Translations under genes and position numbers: made by a program
Shown: piece after piece, positions 1 to 9,145 of the stretch
Position numbering within the stretch: the stretch's first letter is position 1
How the letters are laid out: the number at the start of each line of letters is the position of its first letter
Origin: an uncultured Paracoccaceae bacterium
Lineage (GTDB): Bacteria; Pseudomonadota; Alphaproteobacteria; Rhodobacterales; Rhodobacteraceae
Direction: 5' to 3'
Assembly (NCBI GenBank): GCA_947492585.1
Contig: CANLND010000015.1
Coordinates: 1-64,000 of the forward strand
DNA: 64,000 nucleotides
Notes under the pieces: generated by a model
What the model saw: only the letters and a program-made list of their open reading frames with translations
Databases searched by the model: none
What the model was told of the DNA's origin: nothing

Positions 1-1730
<1,730 letters not shown>

Positions 1731-1745
1731 AAAACTCTTCTTCTT

Positions 1746-1934
1746 TTAGTGGACAGGTGTGTGGTGGGCTGCGGCGGCAACGGCTTCCTGTGCGACTTGC
1801 CGCGCGAGAATATGCACGAAGGCTAACAAGCGTGGATGTGGCGCGCGTGGCTTCTTCGCCAAAGAAAGTTTTGGGCCGGCTCGGTGGTTTGGCGGTGTGG
1901 ATTTGGATATTGGTCTCTTCTCTAAACTGATCAT
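1746..1934 (-). CDS. small basic protein upstream of the recombinase
   Basis: This possible 62-residue gene lies 15 bases upstream of the recombinase on the same strand. The product is basic and Pro/Lys-rich at its N-terminus (RAGPKLSLAKKPRAPHP) and has an amphipathic alanine-rich helix at the C-terminus (LLAFVHILARQVAQEAVAAA). I chose the internal ATG at 1934, preceded by AAAGAGACC, over an upstream alternative start. I do not recognise a family. Small basic proteins next to serine integrases can be directionality factors or simply conserved island genes, but nothing in the sequence proves either. The remaining bases up to 2183 contain no other convincing gene. Confidence 0.45.
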   Translation of the reverse strand: MISLEKRPISKSTPPNHRAGPKLSLAKKPRAPHPRLLAFVHILARQVAQEAVAAAAHHTPVH

Positions 1935-2183
1935 GCTCGTGGTCTCTTTTATGCCTTGCTGCGCGAGGCTCATTCCTATTCTGGCACGCGGTCGAAGTGG
2001 GACCTTGCGTGCTTGCGATGATAGAAATGTAAGAGGCGGCGAAGTCCGAACATAGAAGCCGCTCGACGAAACATGTGGATTACGGGAACGGGAAGCGGTC
2101 CAATCTGTGGATACGAGACGGATGTTAGGTTTCGAAGGATATGGTTCTTTTGGTGCTTGAAATCTGGCAGGGTAGCGTTTGAA

Positions 2184-4403
2184 TTATACCCCTGCCTGCA
2201 AAAGTTCTCGAATTTGTTCGCCGGACAGCTCTCGTTTCTTGCAGAGCGCTTTGGCGACAGTGTTCAAAAGGGACTTGTGGCTCCCGAGGATTTGCAGAGC
2301 GTGTTGTTCTGCATCTTTAAGAACCTTGTCCAAGCATTTTGTTGTTGTCCGGTCTTCCTTGTGAGCCTGAGAGGGAGCGAATACGAGTTGATCTCCCAGT
2401 CCCCATTCAAATTGCATTTGTCCGGCGAGGCGTGTCGCGAGTTCTAGGTCTGAGTTCTGCCCTAGGCCAGCACCATTGAGCGCTTCGCCAAAGATGACAT
2501 GCTCCGCCGCGCGGCCGCCGAGTAGGGCGGCAATGCGGTTCTTGGCGCTTTGAGCGCTTTCTAGCATTGGCGATGGGATGTCGACGAAACCACCTGTTTG
2601 TGTGATAGTTGCGCGTTCTGCAGGCGGCAAGCCCAGAACATGTGCGACGACGAGATGGCCCGCTTCGTGGATGGCGATACGCCAAAGGAGGTCTTGGTCC
2701 AAGACCGGACAAATTTGTGAAGCGACGGTTTCTAGGTGAGTTTGAGCCAGTTGTTTGTGTTCGGCGCGAGCGAGGCCCCGCGCTTCGCGGACAACAGCTG
2801 TGGCCTGCGCTCCGGATGAGCCAAGCAGTTGGTCTGCGATGCGAGCAAGGTCCATGCCTTGCACATCTTCGCCCAAGGCCAGTTCTAGGATACTTCGGAT
2901 GGACTGCCAGTCCGGAGTAGAAATCTCGATTCTGAGATCAAATCGGCCAGGCCGAGTGACTGCCGGATCGATCAAATCGAGGTAATTGGTCGCGCCGAGA
3001 ATGATAACGCCAGGAGTATCGTTCAGTCGTGTAAGGTGTTCGAGAATCCCGTTTACCACACCCACGATATAATCAGAGCCGCGGCTGGGGCGGTCGCGAT
3101 GGGTGAATGAATCCAGTTCATCGAGAAAAAACACCGACGGTGCAGATCGGATGGCTTCATCAACTTTACCGGACAAAGCCTTAAGCATGTCACCTTGGTG
3201 TCCGTGTTTTTGGCAATCGGAGTAGCTGGTCGCAATGAGGGGGATGTTGAGGCTTCCGGCAAGCGCTGATGCGAGAAGCGTTTTGCCATTGCCCGGTGGG
3301 CCGTGAAATAGCACCGAAGATGACACCTCGGCCCAATCTAGTTGTCCGGCCTTCCACGCGATCGTGTCCGCGACCAGGCGGTCAATTGGCGCGCGTGTGT
3401 CTGCGTTGAGAACGATGTCGCACAGTGTCGTTGCCGCCGGTGGCACTGTCCGGAAACGCTTCGCAGCGGTCGCAATGGCTTTGGCCACCTTGAGTGTGGT
3501 CTCTTCTAAGAATGCGGACTCAAAGACAGCGGCTGGAAGCGCAGCGATTTCGTTGTCCGGTGGCAGAAAGACTGCGATTGCATCTTCGGATAATTCACCT
3601 GTCGCGGTATGTGTCACACGCAGGATCTCAACGATCATTTGACCGGACAAAGTGGGCCAGTTTAGCACGCGCCCGCACATCGCGCGCGTGACCGGTGACA
3701 TAGAAGTTGCGTCCGGCGTGAGTGCGAGAAGCTTGTGACCGTTGCTAACGGTTGCTTCGACGGCTTCCTCAAAGTCCTCGCGCTGTGATGCGCTTCGACC
3801 TTTGGTCTGATTTGGCTCCACCGCAAGAACCGGCGTTTTGAAATCACGCCACGTGTCGTCGCTGTCCGCGCTTATATCGGCAAGCCGTTGCAGCACGTTG
3901 CAGAGGCTTTTCCAGGCCGCCTTGCGCTCGGTTCTTTCCGGGATTGTGATCATAGAGAAGGCGCGGGGCGCGGTGATGTCGAGAAGTAGGGTGGCATTTG
4001 AGAGCAGGGCGGCGAAGCGCGCGGCGGTCAGCATACTCGCGATGGGTGGTTGGTGAAGGAATGAGCTAACGTCAAAATTTGTCGTCTCTGCCCAAGGATC
4101 CTGACCGGTGGCAATCGCTGCTTCGATCTCATGTTGTGGCATGGACGAAGCGGCAGGCATTGCCTCGTAAGGCGCGTTCAAAGCGCGTTCGAGTTCGTCA
4201 AAAGCGGGTGTGTCCAGTTCAGGAGCACCCTCGACATCAATGTCATCGAACTCAAGCTCTGGATCGAGTGGTACGAGACGTGTCCGCTCGCGGTGCCACA
4301 TAGCGATGCTGCGGAGGAGGGGACGTAACAGCTCGAGAGAGTGTGGAGATAACGCAGGACTAGTGTGCGCGCTGGCGCGCTGGTTCAGTGATAAAGGGGG
4401 CAT
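2184..4403 (-). CDS. AAA+ ATPase with C-terminal M41 (FtsH-like) peptidase domain, no membrane anchor
   Basis: The protein combines an ATP-driven unfoldase with a zinc protease. An acidic N-terminal region of some 330 residues matches nothing I recognise. It is followed by an AAA+ core with Walker A GPPGNGKT (about residue 367), Walker B SVFFLDELDS, sensor GATNYLDLIDPAV and the arginine motif TRPGRFD. The peptidase part has the zinc motif HEAGH (about residue 577) and the FtsH-type third-ligand stretch NSDLELATRLA. True FtsH has two N-terminal membrane helices; none is visible here, so it is probably cytosolic. The start is uncertain: the open frame extends to a TTG at 4520, and I use the ATG at 4403. 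It may be co-transcribed with the GIY-YIG gene upstream. The substrate is unknown. Confidence 0.85.
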   Translation of the reverse strand: MPPLSLNQRASAHTSPALSPHSLELLRPLLRSIAMWHRERTRLVPLDPELEFDDIDVEGAPELDTPAFDELERALNAPYEAMPAASSMPQHEIEAAIATGQDPWAETTNFDVSSFLHQPPIASMLTAARFAALLSNATLLLDITAPRAFSMITIPERTERKAAWKSLCNVLQRLADISADSDDTWRDFKTPVLAVEPNQTKGRSASQREDFEEAVEATVSNGHKLLALTPDATSMSPVTRAMCGRVLNWPTLSGQMIVEILRVTHTATGELSEDAIAVFLPPDNEIAALPAAVFESAFLEETTLKVAKAIATAAKRFRTVPPAATTLCDIVLNADTRAPIDRLVADTIAWKAGQLDWAEVSSSVLFHGPPGNGKTLLASALAGSLNIPLIATSYSDCQKHGHQGDMLKALSGKVDEAIRSAPSVFFLDELDSFTHRDRPSRGSDYIVGVVNGILEHLTRLNDTPGVIILGATNYLDLIDPAVTRPGRFDLRIEISTPDWQSIRSILELALGEDVQGMDLARIADQLLGSSGAQATAVVREARGLARAEHKQLAQTHLETVASQICPVLDQDLLWRIAIHEAGHLVVAHVLGLPPAERATITQTGGFVDIPSPMLESAQSAKNRIAALLGGRAAEHVIFGEALNGAGLGQNSDLELATRLAGQMQFEWGLGDQLVFAPSQAHKEDRTTTKCLDKVLKDAEQHALQILGSHKSLLNTVAKALCKKRELSGEQIRELLQAGV

Positions 4404-4480
4404 GAGGGAAAGCCTAGGGAAAGTGATCAAAGGGCAGGGGGAACAGAGGGGCGCGGTAAGGTGCGACCTTCTGTGTCGCC

Positions 4481-5467
4481 TTAGGAAGCTGTATCTCTGA
4501 GAGATGTAAACTGTTGCCAATTGTCAGTCTGGTTCGGGTCCCAACCGTTGTTGGCCGCATCGATAAGAGCCAAGATAAGGGCCCGTCCACGCTCGTGATA
4601 AATCTCTGAAGTGGTCCTCAGGTGCTCATCGAAATGGACGCGTTCCACAATCAGATCTGGCCGATGTGTCTTGATGTAGCGGTGCATTGCTTTCTCCAGG
4701 CAAATGGCGTCGTGTCCGGTCTCGACGTCGATCTCTCGGTCCAATGTGCCGTGGGTCTCGGAAGGATCACGTTGCACTTGCCGCAACCGAAAGGTCGGGT
4801 TGTTGCTGTAGCCGAGTTTGATCACAGGCACATTCGGCAACATGAAGGACAATAGATAGATTTTGCTCGGCTTCGACGTCCAGGTCTCTCCACAACCGGC
4901 GCAATTTACATCGCCGGCCCGCATATTGGCCACGCCGACATCTTGCTTATGGCCACACTCATGTTCGTATTCTCTATAGCTTTGATTATTCCGCGCAGCG
5001 GGGCCAATGAGCTTCCAGCCATGGGCCTCAGCTTCAGAAGCGTGGAGCTCATTCGTGCAAATGTTACAGCTTAGATCGTGTCCGCCTTCGGCAGCCGTTT
5101 CAACGCGTGTGTGTTGGCGGCGATCAACATGTCCGCATTTGAATTGATACGTACCATAGTGACGATCGCCCTCGGGATCGGGCCCAAGAAGAGTAGCGCC
5201 AACTTTAGCAGCGGCCGCTTCACGGCGTTTACGGATGCAGTTGCCGCATTCCGGATTGTGCCCAAGCACCACGCTGATGCGCTTGAGTGTAGCGTCGCCG
5301 CAGGTTTTGCATTCCAGGACGACATGCAAGCGGTCCACTGCACGGCCAATGAGTGTAAATCCGTGCCTCCGTGCGGCCTCAGCCCAGTGTTCGTGTTTCT
5401 TTCCCTTAAATACTGGGTACATTTTGCGGTCGATTGGAAAGGCGTAGTAAGTGTCTGTGATAGGCAT
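4481..5467 (-). CDS. zinc-ribbon repeats plus GIY-YIG-like (T5orf172/MUG113) nuclease domain
   Basis: This is a probable DNA-acting protein of 328 residues. The first 200 residues hold at least three repeated Cys-rich units (CKTCG...CGNC, CGH...CNIC, CGH...CAGC), each resembling a small zinc ribbon with a G-W/F-x-L-I-G segment between units. The C-terminal part (IYLLSFMLPN, VIKLGYSNNPTFRLRQVQ, LEKAMHRYI) matches the divergent GIY-YIG group seen in phage T5orf172 and Mug113 proteins, with the catalytic Arg and Glu plausibly kept. A GGAG eight bases before the ATG at 5467 sets the start. The gene lies directly upstream of the AAA-M41 protease gene on the same strand, suggesting a two-gene unit. 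Its function in the island is not known. Confidence 0.72.
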   Translation of the reverse strand: MPITDTYYAFPIDRKMYPVFKGKKHEHWAEAARRHGFTLIGRAVDRLHVVLECKTCGDATLKRISVVLGHNPECGNCIRKRREAAAAKVGATLLGPDPEGDRHYGTYQFKCGHVDRRQHTRVETAAEGGHDLSCNICTNELHASEAEAHGWKLIGPAARNNQSYREYEHECGHKQDVGVANMRAGDVNCAGCGETWTSKPSKIYLLSFMLPNVPVIKLGYSNNPTFRLRQVQRDPSETHGTLDREIDVETGHDAICLEKAMHRYIKTHRPDLIVERVHFDEHLRTTSEIYHERGRALILALIDAANNGWDPNQTDNWQQFTSLRDTAS

Positions 5468-5599
5468 TGAAAAACTCCATAGCTCTACCGGCCAGTGCTG
5501 GAGCGGCACCAGAGATAGGCTCAAAAATGAAAGAGGGCATAGCTCCGCAGCCTGGCCAGAAAACCGGACAGATCTGCGTAAGTCTTTGTTACGAAATAA

Positions 5600-6073
5600 C
5601 TAGTTGTTCCAGTATGCGCGCATCATCTGGAGGTTCGAATTGTGAACCGTGTTAAGAGTGTGCGCATGGAAAAGCAGGTCATAAAGACCTTCATCAGAGC
5701 CAACAAAATGCGAATTGCTTAAGCGTTTGAGTTCGAGTTTGAGTACGTCGACCTCTGATGATACTGGATAGGAGCCAGGTGTTGTCTGAATGAGTTCCAA
5801 GGCTGCAGCGCGTAGATCTGGGTGCGCAGTTTCCAAATCTCGGACTTCACATAGGGCCTCAAAGCACAAGGACCATGCCTGCGCGGCATGATGGCTGTAC
5901 TCGAGTCTTTCCGGAGTGTCCGGCATCTTGCGACGCAGAAAGACTTGCCAGTCAGCAGTCAAAGCGTCTTGAAGATGGTCGAGAGCGCATCGAAAACTGA
6001 TGCGGTCAGGTGCGAGAAGCGGATTCAAAGCTGTTGCGCACGCCGACGGCGTGGTATTGGGGGAAGTAGTCAT
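5600..6073 (-). CDS. hypothetical protein, divergent from an RHH regulator
   Basis: The gene encodes 157 residues and has a clear AGGAG six bases before its ATG. The product is helical and mildly acidic, with no signal peptide and no membrane segment. Tryptophan and histidine are scattered through it (TADWQVFLRRK, HHAAQAWSLCFEAL). I do not recognise a family. It sits between the GIY-YIG gene and a small divergent ribbon-helix-helix gene and shares a roughly 100-base AT-rich control region with the latter. That layout would fit a locally regulated accessory gene, or a toxin-antitoxin-like pair read in opposite directions, but no toxin motif is visible. Confidence 0.7.
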   Translation of the reverse strand: MTTSPNTTPSACATALNPLLAPDRISFRCALDHLQDALTADWQVFLRRKMPDTPERLEYSHHAAQAWSLCFEALCEVRDLETAHPDLRAAALELIQTTPGSYPVSSEVDVLKLELKRLSNSHFVGSDEGLYDLLFHAHTLNTVHNSNLQMMRAYWNN

Positions 6074-6181
6074 GAAGATCTCCTAAGGATCGTTGTGATT
6101 AGCATGGCGAGAGAGTTGCCGCTCTCTCGTTCATGTGTCATATATATGATATCAAAAAATCAAAAGTCAATAAGTAATATC

Positions 6182-6352
6182 ATGAAATCACGCGGTCGAC
6201 CAAAAGTAGACACTCAGCCAGTGATGGTTCGTATGCCTACAGAGCTGATAGAACAGCTCGATGATGTGCGGCGCGCGGAAGCCGACCTGCCAAGTAGGCC
6301 TGAACTTATACGCCGTATAGTAGAAGAATGGCTTGCTAATCGACTGAAGTAA
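6182..6352 (+). CDS. small ribbon-helix-helix DNA-binding protein
   Basis: The 56-residue product has the layout of an RHH/CopG repressor or antitoxin. A basic arm (MKSRGRPKVD) is followed by a beta strand (PVMVRMPTELIEQLD) and two helices ending in PELIRRIVEEWLANRL. The frame is open upstream to 5888, but composition and the conserved strand place the start at 6182. The upstream region (6120-6180) is strikingly AT-rich (TATATATGATATC) and is shared with the divergent gene ending at 5600. RHH proteins of this size usually repress their own promoter. No partner toxin follows: the next 130 bases hold no gene. Confidence 0.75.
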   Translation: MKSRGRPKVDTQPVMVRMPTELIEQLDDVRRAEADLPSRPELIRRIVEEWLANRLK

Positions 6353-6483
6353 GATTTGCGAAAAATGGAACGTCTCTAGTCTAAGGGACCTGCCTCTATG
6401 TAGCTGAGGAAGCGATGGTCTGTAGCCTAAAAGCACCTAAGCTACGAACCGTTCTCCGAAAAGTGGCGGGCTCAAAGTTGGCA

Positions 6484-7107
6484 TCAGGACACGGCAAGTT
6501 TCTGTGTTTCGACTTTGGCTCGAATTTTGGCGTCAATGAATTTCTGATGCGATGCCTTTTCCGTGTCAGCTATTCTCAGTGCGGCTTTAGAGTGAGTTGT
6601 GGCTGAATGTTTCCGAATTGTGAGTGTCCAAATTGCAGACCAGAGGAATGAACAGAACGCCAACCCTGCTGCGATATTCAAATTCATGGAGCGCCCTTGT
6701 GCGAGCCCAGCTACAACTCCAATCAGGCAAGTCCACAGGAGACCTTGATTGATGCCCATTCGCGCAGCTCGCGTCCATTTTCTTGTATGATAGGGGCATC
6801 TTGCAAACTGCCAGCTCCTGTCCGAAGAGTGGTTTACTAACAGAATTTCGCAGCCATCGTCATCAAACACCGTGCTGACGACATCCCCAAAACCCAAGAA
6901 GTTTGCTGCGGGTATAGAGATTTTCTTGGTATTGTCGTTTGTGTCAATCACAGTGGCTTTCAGCGTGTATTCATTTCCAGAAAGTTCCGTCAGCACGCCC
7001 CTGCCAACGATATTTTCTTCTAGGTATCCTAGGTCATTGAGCGTCTCCCGCTTAATTGGGCGGTTTTCACCCTCAATATCAAGGATGACTCCGGTAATTG
7101 CCTTCAT
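6484..7107 (-). CDS. membrane protein with two transmembrane segments, divergent from a controller protein
   Basis: The product is 207 residues. The first 120 form a soluble, strand-rich region (GVILDIEGENRPIKRETL, NEYTLKATVIDTND, GCEILLVNH). Two hydrophobic helices follow (GLLWTCLIGVVAGLA and IAAGLAFCSFLWSAIWTLTI) and then a basic helical tail. I chose the ATG at 7107, preceded by GGAAGGGG, rather than the TTG at 7134. I do not recognise the family. The start lies 30 bases from two C-box-like repeats, so the gene is probably controlled by the divergent controller protein. A membrane protein with a sensory-looking soluble part could be an effector or immunity component; that is inference. Confidence 0.7.
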   Translation of the reverse strand: MKAITGVILDIEGENRPIKRETLNDLGYLEENIVGRGVLTELSGNEYTLKATVIDTNDNTKKISIPAANFLGFGDVVSTVFDDDGCEILLVNHSSDRSWQFARCPYHTRKWTRAARMGINQGLLWTCLIGVVAGLAQGRSMNLNIAAGLAFCSFLWSAIWTLTIRKHSATTHSKAALRIADTEKASHQKFIDAKIRAKVETQKLAVS

Positions 7108-7137
7108 GAGAATTCGTACCCCTTCCAAAATCAAATG

Positions 7138-7164
7138 TGACTATAGTGATTGTGACTATAGTCA
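7138..7164. promoter_or_regulatory. tandem C-box-like operator between the membrane gene and the controller gene
   Basis: The 12-base unit TGTGACTATAGT occurs twice in direct orientation with a 15-base period (7136-7147 and 7151-7162). Within it TGACTATAGTCA (7153-7164) is a perfect palindrome and the left copy differs at one position. GACT...AGTC is the core of the C-boxes bound by restriction-modification controller proteins. The site lies 36 bases before the controller start and 30 bases before the divergent membrane gene, so it could control both. Confidence 0.7.
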
Positions 7165-7200
7165 GTGGAGTGAGTTTTCAAGGGACTTAATACCCTTGGG

Positions 7201-7440
7201 ATGGATCAAAAAAACGACCTCTTAATTGAACGCTTCGCGCGCGCTCTACAGCTGCGCAGGAGGGAATGCGGCCTCTCACAGGAAGAGCTGGCACATTCGG
7301 CAGGTCTCTCAACCAGTTATATGTCCTTGTTAGAAACTAGAAAGCGACAGCCAACGCTGTCCGTTTTGGGAGCCTTGGCGAAAGCACTTGATCTCAGCTT
7401 GTTAGAGTTCATGGGAATGATCGGAGAAGACGACGGATAG
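7201..7440 (+). CDS. XRE-family controller (C) protein
   Basis: This is a 79-residue helix-turn-helix regulator of the size and pattern of C proteins that time restriction-modification genes. The HTH is GLSQEELAHSAGLSTSYMSL, followed by LETRKRQPTLSVLGALAKAL as the recognition and dimer helices. No strong ribosome-binding site precedes the ATG; C-protein genes are often leaderless. Two C-box-like repeats lie immediately upstream, consistent with dimer-pair binding and autoregulation. No methyltransferase or classical restriction enzyme gene is visible nearby. The genes within reach are the divergent membrane protein and, 306 bases downstream, the ABC-ATPase operon. Confidence 0.85.
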   Translation: MDQKNDLLIERFARALQLRRRECGLSQEELAHSAGLSTSYMSLLETRKRQPTLSVLGALAKALDLSLLEFMGMIGEDDG

Positions 7441-7746
7441 GCAATGGGATGCAGGACGGGGACCTTTAGTAATATCGCTGCCTCGGAGGCAGTTTGGGCG
7501 GATTGCAGACCTTCGCCGCACCTACACACACGTAGGTCAGATCTGGGGATAGCGGTCATTCACGACTCATCAGGCCGGGATTCCTATGCTGCGAGCTGCA
7601 TCAAGGATAGCAAAAGGGCAGGAAGAAAACCCTCAAAGCGTGCAAGGTAGGCGACATCCCTTCAACTCTAGTAGCCGCTAGCGGATTGACAAAAAATGAA
7701 AAAACCAGATCATGCCACTGCTTTAAGTTGATTTTTTGGTGACATT
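7441..7746 (+). promoter_or_regulatory. leader region before the ABC-type system; possible promoter at 7686
   Basis: These 306 bases hold no convincing gene. A short inverted repeat CCTAC/GTAGG with a six-base loop lies at 7521-7536. TTGACA at 7686-7691 is a perfect -35 hexamer, but only weak -10 candidates (around 7708-7714) follow at the right distance. Open frames here are short and lack family signatures. Confidence 0.35.
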
Positions 7747-8658
7747 TTGGAATTTAGATATCGAAGAGATTGGGACGGCAAGGAGTGGCAACGCTTTTCC
7801 AAGCAACTCGTTCAGGTCAGGCACCTACCCCAAAATGTGCAGGACGTCCCGGATGCAGTACAGGGGGATGCTGGACTAGAATTCATAACCAGTGATGGAT
7901 GCTGTTATCAGAGTTACGCCCCTGAAGAGACGTCTAATAAGGCAAAAGCCGCCAGTGCAATGAAGTCGAAGGGCGCGCGTGACTTACGCAAACTTATAAA
8001 CAATAGGGACAAAATTTCTGCCATCCTAGGTGACAAAAAAATTTCAAATTGGATTTTACTCTGCCCCTTTTTGGATAACAAAGATGTAATCTCTCACCTT
8101 CAAAAGGTCGCCAAAGAGGTAACAGAGGCTGGATTGCCATTTGTGGCATCTGATTTCTGTGCGCTTGTGCAGTGTCAGGATGACTTCGACACAGAGTTCC
8201 AACTGCTGCGCTCTAAGGCTGTGGGAGCTCCTTTGCCCATCAAGAAACCAAGCGCAGATCAGCTTGAAACAGCCGCTAGTCAGTTGGATCAGCGAGTAGA
8301 AGACAAGCTTAAACGAGCATTTCCCAGCGACGGCAACGCAAAGACTGAAAAGCGTAAGAAGAACTTCGTCTATGCACATGTCGAGCGAGAGAATGTGCTT
8401 TCGGACCTGAGAGATGAGTACCCTGATTTTTGGGAAGCCTCCAATGAGTGCATTGCCGCTGAAGAGCGACGTCTCGAGATGGCTGGTGCAGAGGGCGATA
8501 CGGCCTCTCAGCAGATTAACTCCTCCATGGATCGAGTAGAAAAAGCCCTCAAGAACCAAGTGCCTGGTCTTTCAGACAGGCAAGTTACCTCTATTTCTCA
8601 AGGCCAGGTAGGAACGTGGTTGCTAGAGTGCCCACTAGATTTTGAAGAACCGAATTAA
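7747..8658 (+). CDS. PD-(D/E)xK-like protein, first gene of an ABC-three-component-like system
   Basis: This 303-residue protein opens with a restriction-nuclease-like fold pattern. WQRFSKQLVQV is a first helix, and GDAGLEFITSDGCCYQSYAP is the core strand pair in which Mrr-type nucleases have GDxGxD...QxK. Here the second motif reads YQSY, so the catalytic lysine seems replaced. The middle is lysine-rich, and the C-terminal half is helical with an FVYAHVERENVL segment. It starts at a TTG with no good ATG nearby. The next gene begins one base after its stop. It may be an effector or a DNA-sensing subunit; activity cannot be claimed from sequence alone. Confidence 0.6.
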   Translation: MEFRYRRDWDGKEWQRFSKQLVQVRHLPQNVQDVPDAVQGDAGLEFITSDGCCYQSYAPEETSNKAKAASAMKSKGARDLRKLINNRDKISAILGDKKISNWILLCPFLDNKDVISHLQKVAKEVTEAGLPFVASDFCALVQCQDDFDTEFQLLRSKAVGAPLPIKKPSADQLETAASQLDQRVEDKLKRAFPSDGNAKTEKRKKNFVYAHVERENVLSDLRDEYPDFWEASNECIAAEERRLEMAGAEGDTASQQINSSMDRVEKALKNQVPGLSDRQVTSISQGQVGTWLLECPLDFEEPN

Positions 8659-8659
8659 G

Positions 8660-9145
8660 ATGAACATCGAACTTAATACTGACCGAAATTTTTCCTTCGA
8701 GCGTAAACCCTCCCCCGTTCCGGGCGACCTTCGAATTGGGTGGCGTTTACCCTTAACGCTTCTTATGTTGAACAGTTCACGCGGGAAAAGAGCTTCACTT
8801 GCGAAACTGAACTTGTTGAATGATGCGCTTCGCTCTGAACGTTCTCGAGAGAAGTTAAGCAAGATCATACGTGGTGAAACTGCGCTAATTGAGTGGCGAA
8901 TGCGTGTAGAGCCAGCCTTCGGGAGGAATGTCGATCTGATGACTGGTGGACAACTGGCTGAATGGAGAGTTGCTAACGGAAGGGCAGCGATCTGCCTTAG
9001 TGAAAAAGGTAAGAAAATCGCGAAGGTGCTTGAGAATGACAATAATAGCTTTGTTGTTGAGAAGGCATTCCTCAAGGAATTCTCGAACAAGGTCACCGAA
9101 GCGTTTGTGAACCAAATCCTTTTAGCCAACAAGGCGCCGTCATGA
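8660..9145 (+). CDS. small linker protein, probable middle component of the ABC-type system
   Basis: The product is 161 residues from the ATG at 8660, one base after the preceding stop; an upstream TTG at 8642 would add six. It has a winged-helix-like pattern: RIGWRLPLTLLMLN, a helical stretch with ASLAKLNLLNDAL, then LAEWRVANGRAAICLSEKGKKIAKVL as helix and wing. No catalytic motif is visible. Position decides the call: small winged-helix middle components sit between effector and ATPase in ABC-three-component conflict systems described by Aravind and colleagues. Its end overlaps the ATPase gene by four bases (ATGA), a sign of translational coupling. Confidence 0.55.
   Translation: MNIELNTDRNFSFERKPSPVPGDLRIGWRLPLTLLMLNSSRGKRASLAKLNLLNDALRSERSREKLSKIIRGETALIEWRMRVEPAFGRNVDLMTGGQLAEWRVANGRAAICLSEKGKKIAKVLENDNNSFVVEKAFLKEFSNKVTEAFVNQILLANKAPS

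Noticed and set aside
7444-7650. Short plus-strand frame after the controller gene
   Set aside because: No family pattern and atypical composition; more likely a leader region.
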